Positions 53,254 to 63,496 of a DNA stretch of 64,000 nt are shown here, piece after piece. The translations under genes were made by a program, and so were the position numbers. Under the pieces are notes generated by a model that worked only from the letters and a program-made list of their open reading frames with translations, made no database searches and was not told the DNA's origin. Source of the stretch: VHCN01 sp964589935 (lineage in GTDB: Bacteria > Verrucomicrobiota > Verrucomicrobiia > Limisphaerales > VHCN01); assembly GCA_964589935.1 (NCBI GenBank), contig CAZPVD010000004.1, forward strand, positions 259,487 through 323,486, read 5' to 3'. Each line of letters opens with the position of its first letter. Position 1 is the stretch's first letter.

Positions 53254-54661
53254 AGACGATCCCGGCCTCGCCAAGGGGCTGGAAAGCGTGCTCGCCGACG
53301 ACGGCCACGAGGTCGCTCTCGTGCCGCGCGGCGACGACGGACTCAAGCGCGCGACGCGGGACGAGTTCGACGTCGTGCTCACCGATTTGCGCCTGCCGGG
53401 CTTGAGCGGGCTTGACCTTGTGCGCGAACTGCACCGCGCCAAGCCGCGCCTGCCCATCGTGCTGATGACGGCGCACGGCACGACGGAAACGGCGATTGAA
53501 GCGACGAAGTTCGGCGCGTTCGATTATTTGCTCAAGCCGTTCGAGATGGGCGAACTGCTCGGCGTCGTCGAGAAAGCCGTCGCCACGAGCCGGCTCATGT
53601 CCGAGGTCGTGGAACTCGGCGCGGTGGTGAACCCGGAGCGCGACGCCATCGTCGGCCAAAGCCGCGCGATGCAGGGCATCTACAAGGAAATCGGCCGCGT
53701 CGCCGCCAAGCCCGTGAACGTGCTCATCCGCGGCGAGACTGGCACCGGCAAGGAACTCATCGCCCGCGCGCTCTACCAGCACAGCGAGCGCGCGAACGCG
53801 CCGTTCGTCGCGATCAATTGCGCGGCGATTCCCGAAACACTTTTGGAAAGCGAGCTGTTCGGCCACGAGCGCGGGGCGTTCACCGGCGCGGAGGCGCGGC
53901 GCATCGGGCGCTTCGAGCAGGCGCACGGCGGGACATTGTTTCTCGATGAAATCGGCGACCTCACGCCGAACACGCAGGTGAAGCTGCTGCGCGTGCTACA
54001 GGAGAAGTGCATCCAGCGCCTCGGCGGCAAGGAGACGATTCCGGTGGATGTGCGCGTCATCGCAGCGACGCACCGCGACCTCGAAGCGGCGATGAAGGAG
54101 AAACAGTTCCGCGAGGATCTGTTTTACCGGCTCAACGTCGTGGTGATTTCACTGCCGCCGCTGCGCGAACGACGCGAGGACGTTTCCGATCTTGCGCGTT
54201 ATTTCCTGCAAAAATACGGCGCTGAACTCGGCCACGCGCAGGCGGCGATCCATCCCGACGCCGTGCAATTTCTCCAGGCGCAGCCGTGGCCTGGCAACGT
54301 GCGCGAGCTGGAGAACGTGGTGCGCAAAACGCTCCTGCTCTCTCGCGGCTACGCGATCAGCACCGAGCACGTGCGCGAGGCGCTTGCCAGCGGCGCGGCG
54401 GCGGCAAAGTCGGATGAATCCTCGCTACAACGAATGGCGGAGCAGCTTCTGGGCGCGGCACAGCGCGGCGAGATCAGCGACGCGCACGCTCGTCTGCTGG
54501 ATGCGGCGGAGCGCGAGATCACCTCGCAGGCGATTCAACTGGCGCAGGGAAATCAGGCCAAGGCCGCGCGGTGGCTGGGGATTTCACGTCTGACGTTGCG
54601 CGAAAAACTGCGGCAGTTCGGCCTGCACCCAAACCAAGACACCGGCCTCAACGAAAATTGA
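53222..54661 (+). CDS. NtrC-family sigma-54 dependent response regulator (ZraR-like)
   Basis: 479 residues from ATG 53222, overlapping the kinase gene. The receiver has acidic residues in LLIEDDPG and phospho-acceptor Asp55 in VVLTDLRLPGLSG. The AAA+ domain has Walker A GETGTGKELIARALY, the sigma-54 contact loop in HERGAFTGAEARRIG, and Walker B GTLFLDEIGDL. A Fis-type HTH (NQAKAARWLGISRLTLREKL) ends the protein. It should bind an enhancer and activate sigma-54 RNA polymerase; the nearest match is the promoter in front of the divergent czc operon. Confidence 0.93.
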   Translation: MQKTARILLIEDDPGLAKGLESVLADDGHEVALVPRGDDGLKRATRDEFDVVLTDLRLPGLSGLDLVRELHRAKPRLPIVLMTAHGTTETAIEATKFGAFDYLLKPFEMGELLGVVEKAVATSRLMSEVVELGAVVNPERDAIVGQSRAMQGIYKEIGRVAAKPVNVLIRGETGTGKELIARALYQHSERANAPFVAINCAAIPETLLESELFGHERGAFTGAEARRIGRFEQAHGGTLFLDEIGDLTPNTQVKLLRVLQEKCIQRLGGKETIPVDVRVIAATHRDLEAAMKEKQFREDLFYRLNVVVISLPPLRERREDVSDLARYFLQKYGAELGHAQAAIHPDAVQFLQAQPWPGNVRELENVVRKTLLLSRGYAISTEHVREALASGAAAAKSDESSLQRMAEQLLGAAQRGEISDAHARLLDAAEREITSQAIQLAQGNQAKAARWLGISRLTLREKLRQFGLHPNQDTGLNEN

Positions 54662-54925
54662 TCTCCGCAGCATGTCGGATGGTGAAATAAACCCACTCAA
54701 CCTCGCCTCACCTCCCGTTTGGACGGCTGACGCACATTAACTCGGTTCATCGCTTGCCGGCGTGGTGCGCAAGCAGATTTCGCGCGATAATCTCCACCTG
54801 TTGCCCCTAAAAGAATCCCGCTCCCATCCGCCGACCTCTGAATACCCCTGCGTTTTATCGCAAAATTTCAGCGAACATTTCCGAAGAAATTTGAAGAAGC
54901 ACTTGCTGACTGCAATCTAAGCAGG

Positions 54926-57172
54926 GTGGCCCAAGACACACAGTATTCATCCGCCTCGTTGCGGCGTCACAGCAAATGGATTGCGCTGACCTGCGCATTC
55001 CTGTTTGCGCGGTTTGGATTTGCATCGGAGTCCGCGGAGTCGGTGAGTTTCGTCAATGACGTGGTTCCGGTGCTGACCAAGGCGGGCTGCAACGCGGGCG
55101 CGTGTCACGCGAAGGCGGGCATGGGGCAGAATGGTTTTCAACTCTCGCTGCTCGGCTTCGAGCCGCAGGAGGATTACGAACACCTGGTAAAGGAAGGACG
55201 TGGCCGCCGCGTGTCCGCCACGGCACCAGAGCAGAGCCTGATTTTGATGAAGGCCTCCAACCGCGTGCCGCACGGCGGCGGCCTGCGTCTCGATCCAAAC
55301 TCGGAAGGCTACCATCTGCTCCGAACCTGGCTCGATCAAGGCATGCCATTTGACAAGGACACCGCGCCCAAGCTCTTGTCGCTCGACGTGCAGCCCGCGC
55401 GCAAGACCATGAAGGTCAGAAGCGAACAACAGCTCAAGGTGACGGCGCGTTACGCCGACGGGCACACGCGCGATGCTACCCAGCTCGCGCTCTTTGAGGC
55501 CAACGACCGCGCGATGGCCGAGGCCGCTGACACGGGCCGCGTGAAGATCTATGACATCCCCGGCAACGTGGCCGTGATGGTGCGCTACCAAGGTCTCGCG
55601 GCAGTGTGCAACATCTCGATTCCGCTCGGCGCGCCGGTGGAAAATCTGCCTGTGGCAAGGAATTTCATTGATGAACTGGTCTTTGCCAACCTGAAGCAAA
55701 TCGGCGTGCCGCCATCGCCCGTGTGTGACGACTCAACGTTCATCCGACGCGTCTCGCTCGACATCGCGGGACGTTTGCCCACGGTCAAGGAGGCCGAGGC
55801 GTTCCTTGCCAGCACGGACCCGGCGAAGCGCGACAAGTTGATTGATTCCCTGCTCATCAGTCCAGACTACGCGGATTTTTTCGCGAACAAATGGACCGCG
55901 CTGCTCAAGAACAAGCGCGACGACGCCAACGACATCACGGCTAACTTCGCCTTCCACTCGTGGATACGCGACGGCCTGCTGGCGAACAAGCCTTACGACC
56001 AGATGGTGCGCCAGCTTCTCGCCGCGACCGGCACCATCGCCGGCAATCCCGCCGTGGCTTGGTATAAGCGCGTGAAGGAGCCGACGCAGCAGCTTGAGGA
56101 CGTGGCGCAGCTTTTCCTCGGCGTGCGGATGCAGTGCGCGCAATGTCATCACCACCCGTTTGAGCGCTGGAGTCAGCACGACTACTACAGCATGTCCGCG
56201 TTCTTCAGCCAGGTGGGCCGCAAGCCGACGGCGACGGCAGGCGAAGACGTGATCTTCCACAAGCGCGGCATGGCGCAGGCCGAGAACAAGAAAACCAAGC
56301 TGCCCGTGAAGCCCGCCGGCCTGGGCGAGCCGACGCTCGACATTCCACCTGACGAAGACCCGCGCTTGCGCCTCGCCGACTGGATGGGCAACAAGGCCAA
56401 CCCGTTCTTTGCGAAGTCGCTGGTGAACCGCTACTGGAAGCATTTCTTCAAGCGCGGCCTCATCGAGCCGGAGGACGACATCCGCGACACGAACCCGCCG
56501 TCGAACCCGGAGCTGCTTGACGCGCTGGCGAAGCATTTCGCCGAGAGCGGCTTTGACCTGAAGGCCGTCGTGCGCGTCATCACTCAGTCGTCCACGTATC
56601 AACTCAGCGCCACGCCGAACCAGCACAACGGCGTGGACCGGCAGAACTTTTCGCACTTCTACCCGCGCCGGATGCAGGCCGAGGTGCTGCTGGATTCGAT
56701 TGACCAGTTCACCGGGGCGAAGACGGATTTCGCGGACCTGCCGGCGGGCACCCGGGCGATTGCGCTGCCGGACAACAGCTACAACCGCGGCTCCGCGTTT
56801 CTGAAAGTCTTCGGTCGGCCCGAGGGCGCAAGCGTGTGCGAGTGCGAACGCGCCTCGTCTGCGAGCCTCGCGCAGAGCTTGCACCTGATGAACGCGGCGG
56901 ACGTGAAGGCCAAGCTCGCCGCGAGCGGCGGGCGCGCGGAGCGGCTGGCGAAAGAGACCAAGCCCGAGGCCGAGAAAATCCGCGAGCTGTATCTCGCCGC
57001 GTTTGCGCGCGAGCCGCAGTCGCACGAACAGGCAGTCGCCGAGGAGTATTTGTCACGCCCGCGCGAAGACGCCCAAGGCAAGCCGCTCCCACCGGAGCTG
57101 GCCCGCCGCACCGCCTACGAGGACTTGCTCTGGGCGCTTATCAATACGAAGGAATTCCTCTACAATCACTAG
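54926..57172 (+). CDS. DUF1549/DUF1553 planctomycete-type cytochrome protein
   Basis: 748 residues from GTG 54926, with a hydrophobic signal (WIALTCAFLFARFGFASES). The N-terminal cytochrome-like part has GCNAGACHAKAGMGQNGF (Cys55, Cys60, His61; CxxxxCH spacing). A BIG_2-like bacterial Ig domain (LSLDVQPARKTMKVRSEQQL) is followed by DUF1549 with CAQCHHHPFERW (Cys404, Cys407, His408) and DUF1553 (LVNRYWKHFFKRGL, RMQAEVLLDSIDQFTG). It is exported. Function is unknown across the family. It is always near DUF1501 genes, as here, with the prepeptidase-domain gene 3 bases after it. Confidence 0.9.
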   Translation: MAQDTQYSSASLRRHSKWIALTCAFLFARFGFASESAESVSFVNDVVPVLTKAGCNAGACHAKAGMGQNGFQLSLLGFEPQEDYEHLVKEGRGRRVSATAPEQSLILMKASNRVPHGGGLRLDPNSEGYHLLRTWLDQGMPFDKDTAPKLLSLDVQPARKTMKVRSEQQLKVTARYADGHTRDATQLALFEANDRAMAEAADTGRVKIYDIPGNVAVMVRYQGLAAVCNISIPLGAPVENLPVARNFIDELVFANLKQIGVPPSPVCDDSTFIRRVSLDIAGRLPTVKEAEAFLASTDPAKRDKLIDSLLISPDYADFFANKWTALLKNKRDDANDITANFAFHSWIRDGLLANKPYDQMVRQLLAATGTIAGNPAVAWYKRVKEPTQQLEDVAQLFLGVRMQCAQCHHHPFERWSQHDYYSMSAFFSQVGRKPTATAGEDVIFHKRGMAQAENKKTKLPVKPAGLGEPTLDIPPDEDPRLRLADWMGNKANPFFAKSLVNRYWKHFFKRGLIEPEDDIRDTNPPSNPELLDALAKHFAESGFDLKAVVRVITQSSTYQLSATPNQHNGVDRQNFSHFYPRRMQAEVLLDSIDQFTGAKTDFADLPAGTRAIALPDNSYNRGSAFLKVFGRPEGASVCECERASSASLAQSLHLMNAADVKAKLAASGGRAERLAKETKPEAEKIRELYLAAFAREPQSHEQAVAEEYLSRPREDAQGKPLPPELARRTAYEDLLWALINTKEFLYNH

Positions 57173-57175
57173 CTC

Positions 57176-59428
57176 ATGACGCTCAAATCAACAGCCGCTG
57201 TTTTCGTCGGTGTTGCCTGGTTGTCGCTCGCCGGCGCCGCCTTCGCACAGCAGGTGATTCTGCCCACGCCGCGGCTGCTTACCACGATGCCGATGGGCGG
57301 ACAAGCGGGCGCCACTGTTGAAGTCAGCATCACGGGTGAAGAACTTGACGATGTCACCGACCTTTTGTTCTCCACGCCGAAGATCACGGCCAAGCCCAAG
57401 CTCGGCGCCAACGGCAAGGCAGAGGCAAATAAATTCGTCGTCACCATCGCTGCCGATGCGCCCGTCGGCGTCCATGACGCCCGCTTCGTGTCGCGGCTGG
57501 GCGTTTCATCGGCGCGCGCGTTCACCGTCGGCAAACTGGCCGAAGTCACTCGCGCGAAGCCGAACACTTCGTTGGAGGCCGCGCTCGACCTCAAGCTGAA
57601 CTCCGTTTGCAACGCCGTCATGACCGCGCGGGCCGTGGACTTTTATTCCTTCGCGGGCGAGAAGGGCAAACGCGTCGTCATCGAGTGCGCGACGGCGGGG
57701 ATTGATTCCAAGCTCACGCCCGTGCTCATCGTCGCCGACGCCGAGGGTCGCGACCTTGTGGTCAACCGCACGAGCGGCCTGCTGGACTTCACACCGCCGG
57801 CGGACGGCAAGTATTTCATCAAAGTTCACAGCCTCACGTTCAAGGGCGGGCCGGAGCATTTCTACCGGCTCGCGTTGCAGGAAGTCGCGACCGGCGCGCG
57901 TGTGCCGCGCCAGCCCACGACGCGCTCGGTGAGTTCGTTCTCATGGAACCCAGCGGCGGATTTCGGCATCGCGAAAATCGCCGAGATCGAGCCGAATAGC
58001 GAGCACTCGCAGGCGCAGAAGATTACGCTGCCCTGCGACATCAACGGCAGTTTCTTCCCGGCGGCGGACGTGGACACGTTCGAGTTCACCGCGAAGAAAG
58101 GCGAGGTCTGGTGGATCGAAGTTGCGTCCGAGCGGCTCGGTTTGCCGACCGACCCGTTCGTGCTTGTGCAACGCGTCGAGAAGGACGGCGACACGGAAAA
58201 GCTCACCGACGTGGCCGAGCTGAACGACATCCCGCCGCCGATGAAGCCATCGAGCAACGGCTACTCCTATGACGGCCCGCCTTACGACGCCGGTTCCGCT
58301 GACGTGCTCGGCAAACTCGAAATCAAGGAGGACGGCCTCTATCGCCTCCAGCTCCGCGACCTCTTCGGCGGCACGCGCAACGACCCGGCGAACATCTATC
58401 GGCTCATCATTCGGAAGACCACGCCCGACTTCGCCCTCGCGGCGTGGGCGGTGCATTTCGAGCTGCGGAATGGCGACCGCAACGCGCAGTCCAAGCCCAT
58501 CGCGCTGCGTCCCGGCGCGACGATGGCATTTGAAGTTGTCGTCATCCGTCGCGACGGCTTCGACGGCGAAATTGAATTGAGCATGGAGAATTTGCCGACG
58601 GGCGTGACGGCGGCGGGCCTGAAAATTTCGGCGGGCAAATCGCAAGGCATGTTGCTCATCACCGCTGCGGAGAAGGCGCCGCGCTCGGTGGGCTTCGCAA
58701 AGATTGTCGGTCACGCGAAGATCAACGGAGTCACCGTCACGCGCCCTTGCCATCTGGCCTCGATGACATGGCCTGTGCGCGACGCTAGCGGCGAAATTCC
58801 CAAGCCACGGCTGATGGCGGACGTGCCCATCTCCGTCACCGACGCCGAGGGCGCGCCCATCACCATCGCGTCACGCGAGGACAAGGTCTGGGAGGCGAAG
58901 GCCGGCGACAAGCTCACCATCCCGCTCAAGCTCACTTGGCGCAGCGAGGTTTCGGGCCAGCTTCATCTGCGGCCCTACGGCGCTGCCATCAGCGGCCTCA
59001 AGCCCGTGGAAGTCGCCGCCAAGGCCGAGACGGCGGAACTCGTGCTGGACCTGGCCACGCTCAAGCCCGCGCCGGGTGAGCACACCATCGCTCTGGCCAG
59101 TGGTTACGTGGCGAAGTATCGGCACAATCCCGGCGCGGTCGTCCTCGCCGAAGCTGCGCAGAAAAAGGCCGATCAGGAAGCCGCTGCGCTCGCGGAGGAA
59201 GCGAAGAAGCTCGCCGCCGAGGTGAACGCCGCGCCTGCCGAGAAGCGCGCCACCGTCGAGAACGCCGCGAAAGCGGCTGGCGAGAAATTAAAATCCGCCG
59301 AGGCCGCGAAGGCCGAAGCCGCCAAGCGTATGAAAGCCGCGACCGACGCCGCTGCGCCGAAGGACATCGCTGACATTGTCGTGTCGGAGCCAATTCGGAT
59401 TCGCATTCTGCCTGCCGACAAAAAATGA
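57176..59428 (+). CDS. Exported multi-domain beta-sandwich protein (prepeptidase-domain-like)
   Basis: 750 residues, signal peptide ending AGAAFAQQ. Several beta domains follow: an IPT-like domain (GATVEVSITGEELDDVTDLL), then two PPC-type repeats (AVDFYSFAGEKGKRVVIECA; ADVDTFEFTAKKGEVWWIEV), and an Ig-like region (DGFDGEIELSMENLPTGVTA). The C-terminal 100 residues are an Ala/Glu/Lys-rich coiled coil (about 655-735). It lies between DUF1549/1553 and DUF1501 genes, with its stop overlapping the next start (ATGA). Such trios are frequent in Verrucomicrobia and Planctomycetes, and probably form an extracytoplasmic complex. Confidence 0.82.
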   Translation: MTLKSTAAVFVGVAWLSLAGAAFAQQVILPTPRLLTTMPMGGQAGATVEVSITGEELDDVTDLLFSTPKITAKPKLGANGKAEANKFVVTIAADAPVGVHDARFVSRLGVSSARAFTVGKLAEVTRAKPNTSLEAALDLKLNSVCNAVMTARAVDFYSFAGEKGKRVVIECATAGIDSKLTPVLIVADAEGRDLVVNRTSGLLDFTPPADGKYFIKVHSLTFKGGPEHFYRLALQEVATGARVPRQPTTRSVSSFSWNPAADFGIAKIAEIEPNSEHSQAQKITLPCDINGSFFPAADVDTFEFTAKKGEVWWIEVASERLGLPTDPFVLVQRVEKDGDTEKLTDVAELNDIPPPMKPSSNGYSYDGPPYDAGSADVLGKLEIKEDGLYRLQLRDLFGGTRNDPANIYRLIIRKTTPDFALAAWAVHFELRNGDRNAQSKPIALRPGATMAFEVVVIRRDGFDGEIELSMENLPTGVTAAGLKISAGKSQGMLLITAAEKAPRSVGFAKIVGHAKINGVTVTRPCHLASMTWPVRDASGEIPKPRLMADVPISVTDAEGAPITIASREDKVWEAKAGDKLTIPLKLTWRSEVSGQLHLRPYGAAISGLKPVEVAAKAETAELVLDLATLKPAPGEHTIALASGYVAKYRHNPGAVVLAEAAQKKADQEAAALAEEAKKLAAEVNAAPAEKRATVENAAKAAGEKLKSAEAAKAEAAKRMKAATDAAAPKDIADIVVSEPIRIRILPADKK

Positions 59429-60888
59429 TCCGCATATTTTCGCACCGCTCACGTCCAAGCATTATGTCATTACCCACCGCTTCTTCGCCAATCGTGCGCT
59501 GCGCCGGCCCGATGAGCCGGCGCGGGTTCATGAACATCGGGCTGGCCGGTTTCGCCAGCCTCAGCCTGCCGGGCCTGTTGCGTTTGCGCGCGGAAAACGC
59601 CGGCAAGCCGCAAAAGGAGAAGACCGCGGTCATCATGGTCTGGCTCATCGGCGGCCTCTCGCACGTGGACACCTACGACCCGAAGCCCGACATCGGTCCC
59701 GAATATCGCGGCCCGTTCAAGGTCATTCCAACAAACGTGCCCGGCATGAACATCACGGAACTGTTACCGATGCACGCGAAGATCGCCGACAAGTTCACGC
59801 TCATCCGCTCGATGACGCATCGCTCCGGCGGCCACCCGGCCGGCCATCTGCGGATGCTTTCGGGCGACCCCGATGAGCGCGACAAGACCGCGCCGCGCTA
59901 CCCTGACTGGATGTGTGTGTCCAATTTTCTCCGCTCCAAAATTCCGGGTCGCACCAGCCCGCTGCCGAATTACATCGCCATCAATCCCATCGAGGGTGGT
60001 TACGCCGGCCCGGCTTATCTGGGAAATGCGTATTCGCCATTCGCCATCACCGACGATCCGAGCCGTCCCAACTTTGAGGTGCCCAACATCGGCCTCGCGA
60101 GCGCCGGCGAATCCAGACGCTTGAGCGACCGCACGGCGCTGCGGCAGAATCTCGACACGCTGGAACGCTCCTTTGACAAGGAAGGCGAACTGGGTGCGTT
60201 GGACCAGTTCGAGTCGCAGGCGGTGACGTTGCTGACGAATCCGAAGACACGCGACGCCTTTGACCTCGGAAAGGAAGATGCACGCACACGTGACCGCTAC
60301 GGACGCAACCGTTGGGGACAACAGCTTCTTCTGGCCCGCCGCTTGGTCGAGTCAGGCGTCGAGATCATCCACAGCAACCTTGACGGCCCGCTCTGCGGCA
60401 CTGCCGGCAACAACTGGGACGACCACGCCGTGAACGCCCACGTCTTCGATGGCCTGCGCTATCGCTGCTGGGCCTACGACCAGGCCGTGACCGCGCTCAT
60501 CGAGGACATCCACGCGCGCGGCTTGGCCAAGCGAGTAATGGTGGTTGTGACCGGCGAGTTTGGCCGCACGCCGAAGATCAGCTACGACCGCAGCACCGGC
60601 GCGCATCCTGCCAGCGGCGCGGCGGGCACGCTCCAGCCGGGCCGCGACCACTGGCCGCGCGCCTTCTCGAACCTGTGGGCCGGCGGCGGCATCCACGCGG
60701 GCGGCATCATTGGTGCCAGCGACAAGCGCGGCGAGGATGTCGCCGAACGCCCCTGCACACCCGGTGATTTTCTTGCGACGCTCTATCACCATCTCGGCAT
60801 TGACTGGGAGAACACCACGATCAACGACCTCACCGGCCGCCCCACGCACATCGTGAGCGGAGGCAGGCCTATTGCTGAACTGATTTGA
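59425..60888 (+). CDS. DUF1501 family protein, Tat-exported sulfatase-like
   Basis: 487 residues from ATG 59425; ATG 59464 would give 474. The Tat signal is MSRRGFMNIGLAGFASLSL. The alkaline-phosphatase/sulfatase-like fold begins VIMVWLIGGLSHVDTYDPKP. It continues with LIRSMTHRSGGHPAGHLRML, EFGRTPKISYDRSTGAHPAS and GRDHWPRAFSNLWAGGG, the conserved metal-site segments. It is translationally coupled to the preceding gene. Molecular function is not established in the family. Confidence 0.92.
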   Translation: MIRIFSHRSRPSIMSLPTASSPIVRCAGPMSRRGFMNIGLAGFASLSLPGLLRLRAENAGKPQKEKTAVIMVWLIGGLSHVDTYDPKPDIGPEYRGPFKVIPTNVPGMNITELLPMHAKIADKFTLIRSMTHRSGGHPAGHLRMLSGDPDERDKTAPRYPDWMCVSNFLRSKIPGRTSPLPNYIAINPIEGGYAGPAYLGNAYSPFAITDDPSRPNFEVPNIGLASAGESRRLSDRTALRQNLDTLERSFDKEGELGALDQFESQAVTLLTNPKTRDAFDLGKEDARTRDRYGRNRWGQQLLLARRLVESGVEIIHSNLDGPLCGTAGNNWDDHAVNAHVFDGLRYRCWAYDQAVTALIEDIHARGLAKRVMVVVTGEFGRTPKISYDRSTGAHPASGAAGTLQPGRDHWPRAFSNLWAGGGIHAGGIIGASDKRGEDVAERPCTPGDFLATLYHHLGIDWENTTINDLTGRPTHIVSGGRPIAELI

Positions 60889-61108
60889 GGATGCACCTGC
60901 CATAAGTTTGAGTAAATTCTTCCAGCAACAGCCTCCCGAACGCGAGATACGTTTGGCCTCCTCTGATTGGTTGGTGGCCTATGCAATTCGTCTTGTTGAT
61001 TCCGAACCCACGGGCCTGCTTTCGGAAACTCGGCGTTGCTCGCTCCGGGGCCTGTGTCTTACGGGGCCATTCGTTGTCTGTGCTCGATCAAGCTTACGAT
61101 GAACTGAC

Positions 61109-63490
61109 ATGCTGACGAAGCCGCCAACTTTGCTCCGCATTTTTTGTGTGCCACTACTCGCACTGGCGCTCGAAGCGTCATCGGCAACACCCGCTGCGCC
61201 GGATAACAAGACCGCCGCGTTCTTCAAAGAACATTGCCTCCGCTGCCACGGGCCGGAGAAAGTGAAGGGCGATTTGCGGCTCGACCAGTTGGACGCCGAT
61301 TTCTCCAAGCCGAGCACCTTCGAGCGTTGGCGCGAAATCGTCTCGCGTGTGCAGTCGGGGGAGATGCCGCCGAAGAAGGAGCCGCGTCCGAAGCCCGCGC
61401 AGGTTCAGGCGTTCGTTCGTCAGTTGTCTGCACGCCTCGACGAGGCGGCGGCGAAGCAGCGTGCCGAGGGCCGCGTGGTGCTGCGGCGGCTGAACCGCGT
61501 GGAATACGAGAACACCGTGCGCGATCTCTTCGCCGTAAATGTGTCGGTCAAGGAGATGCTGCCGGAGGACACCATCGCGCAGGGCTTCGACAACGTAGGC
61601 GCGGCGCTGAACATCTCGCCGGTGCTGATGGAGCGCTACCTCGAAGCGGCGGACGCGGTGATCACGGCGGCCGTCGCGCCGGTGCACACGCTGGAGAGCA
61701 AGACGGAGCGCTTCAACCTCTACGACTCGTTGCCGTCGTGGTTCGTCGCGGGTGTGTGGAAGCAGGACGACGGCGTGATTCTCTTCCGCAGCAGCGGCGA
61801 CTCCGCGAGCGACCTGCGACAGTTCAAGGCCCCCGCGCCGGGCCGTTACCGCTTCCGCATCGCGGCCTCGGCGCACAACTCGGAGACCCCGCTGCCGATG
61901 TCGGTGTGGCTCGGCAACTTCGTTGTGAGCGGCAACTTCTCGCGGCACGTCGGCTACTTCGATGCGCCGCCGGGCAAGCCTGCCGTCATTGAGTTCGAGG
62001 AACGGCTCGGCGCGAAGAACGACACCATCAAGATCACGCCCGTCGCGCTGCCGTTTGTCTATCTCAAGCACGAAACGATGCCCGAATATCCGGGGCCAGG
62101 CTTGAAGATTCACTGGATCGAAGTCGAAGGGCCGTTCCCCGAAGCGTGGCCGACAGAGAGTTACCGCCGGGTGTTCGGCGATGCGGACCCGAAACGCGGC
62201 ACGCTGGCGGACGCGGAAAAACTTTTGCGCTTGCTGCTGCCGCGCGCGTTCCGTCGCCCCGTGACGGAGGGCGAAGTGAAGCCCTTCGTCGCGCTCGTCG
62301 CGAAGTCGCTGGAGATGGGGCAGCCGTTCGAGGCGTCGCTGCGCGCGGGCTACAAGGCGGTGCTGGCATCGCCCAAGTTCCTCTACTTCCGCGAACCGGC
62401 CGGCCCGCTCGACGACCACGCGCTGGCGGCGCGGCTGTCGTATTTCCTCTGGAGCACGATGCCGGACGAGCCGCTGCTTGCGCTGGCGGCGAAGGGCGAA
62501 CTGCACAAGCCCGCCGTGCTACGCGCGCAGGTTGAACGGATGCTTACGCACCCAAAGGCCAAGACGTTCACTGAGAACTTCACCGGCCAGTGGCTGAGTT
62601 TGCGCGACATCGCTGCGACCACGCCGGACAAGATGCTTTACCCCGAGTTCGAGGAGCACCTGCAATGGTCGGCCGTGCGCGAGACGCATTTGTTCTTCGA
62701 GGAGTTGCTGAAACAAAATCTCAGCGTGCGGAACTTCGTGGACTCCGATTTCGCGATGCTGAACGGCCGGCTCGCGAAACACTACGGCATCCCGGACGTG
62801 CATGGCGTGGCGTTCCGCAAGGTCGCGCTGAAGCCCGAGTGGCATCGCGGCGGCGTGCTGACCCACGCGAGCGTGCTCAAGGTCACGGCCAACGGCACGA
62901 GCACCTCGCCCGTGCTGCGTGGCGTGTGGGTGCTCGACCGCATCATGGGCAAGCCTGCGCCGCCGCCACCGCCGAATGTGCCCGCCATCGAGCCAGACAT
63001 CCGTGGCGCGCAGACCATTCGCGACCAGCTTGCGAAACATCGCGCGACGGAGAACTGCGCCGGCTGCCACCGGCGCATAGACCCGCCGGGCTTCGCGCTG
63101 GAGAACTACGACGTCATCGGCGGCTGGCGCGAAAAGTATCGCGTCGTGGCCGAACGGAAGAACTGGGTGAACAACCGCACCGGCCCGCTCGCGAAATATC
63201 TCGCCGCCTGGCAATACGGCGAAGTCCGACCCGTGGAATGCGGTGACGCGCTGCCGGACGGGCGGAAGTTCGAGAGTGTGGAAGAGTTCAAGAAATTGCT
63301 GCTGGAGAACCCGGAGCAGATTGCCCGCTGCCTGACGGAGAAGCTCGTCACTTACGCGACCGGGCAGCCTGTGAGTTTCGGCGATTATGCGGCGGTGAAC
63401 CGAATTCTAGCCGAGGCAAAGAAGTCTGACTATGGATTGCGCACGCTGGTCCACTCGGTTGTCGAGAGCGATTTGTTCCGTAACAAGTAA
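61109..63490 (+). CDS. DUF1592/DUF1588/DUF1587/DUF1585-type cytochrome protein
   Basis: 793 residues with a signal peptide (LLRIFCVPLLALALEASSA). The N-terminal c-type motif CLRCHG (Cys43, Cys46, His47) is followed by the PSD-domain series: RLNRVEYENTVRDLFAV (DUF1587), LLLPRAFRRPVTEGEVKPF (DUF1595), LAARLSYFLWSTMPDEPLLA (DUF1592), and HASVLKVTANGTSTSPVLRG (DUF1588). A second haem-type motif, CAGCHRRIDPPGFALENYD (Cys650, Cys653, His654), and DUF1585 at the end complete it. It is exported and probably binds haem. It is 6 bases from the DUF1552 gene, its usual partner. Confidence 0.93.
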   Translation: MLTKPPTLLRIFCVPLLALALEASSATPAAPDNKTAAFFKEHCLRCHGPEKVKGDLRLDQLDADFSKPSTFERWREIVSRVQSGEMPPKKEPRPKPAQVQAFVRQLSARLDEAAAKQRAEGRVVLRRLNRVEYENTVRDLFAVNVSVKEMLPEDTIAQGFDNVGAALNISPVLMERYLEAADAVITAAVAPVHTLESKTERFNLYDSLPSWFVAGVWKQDDGVILFRSSGDSASDLRQFKAPAPGRYRFRIAASAHNSETPLPMSVWLGNFVVSGNFSRHVGYFDAPPGKPAVIEFEERLGAKNDTIKITPVALPFVYLKHETMPEYPGPGLKIHWIEVEGPFPEAWPTESYRRVFGDADPKRGTLADAEKLLRLLLPRAFRRPVTEGEVKPFVALVAKSLEMGQPFEASLRAGYKAVLASPKFLYFREPAGPLDDHALAARLSYFLWSTMPDEPLLALAAKGELHKPAVLRAQVERMLTHPKAKTFTENFTGQWLSLRDIAATTPDKMLYPEFEEHLQWSAVRETHLFFEELLKQNLSVRNFVDSDFAMLNGRLAKHYGIPDVHGVAFRKVALKPEWHRGGVLTHASVLKVTANGTSTSPVLRGVWVLDRIMGKPAPPPPPNVPAIEPDIRGAQTIRDQLAKHRATENCAGCHRRIDPPGFALENYDVIGGWREKYRVVAERKNWVNNRTGPLAKYLAAWQYGEVRPVECGDALPDGRKFESVEEFKKLLLENPEQIARCLTEKLVTYATGQPVSFGDYAAVNRILAEAKKSDYGLRTLVHSVVESDLFRNK

Positions 63491-63496
63491 GCACTT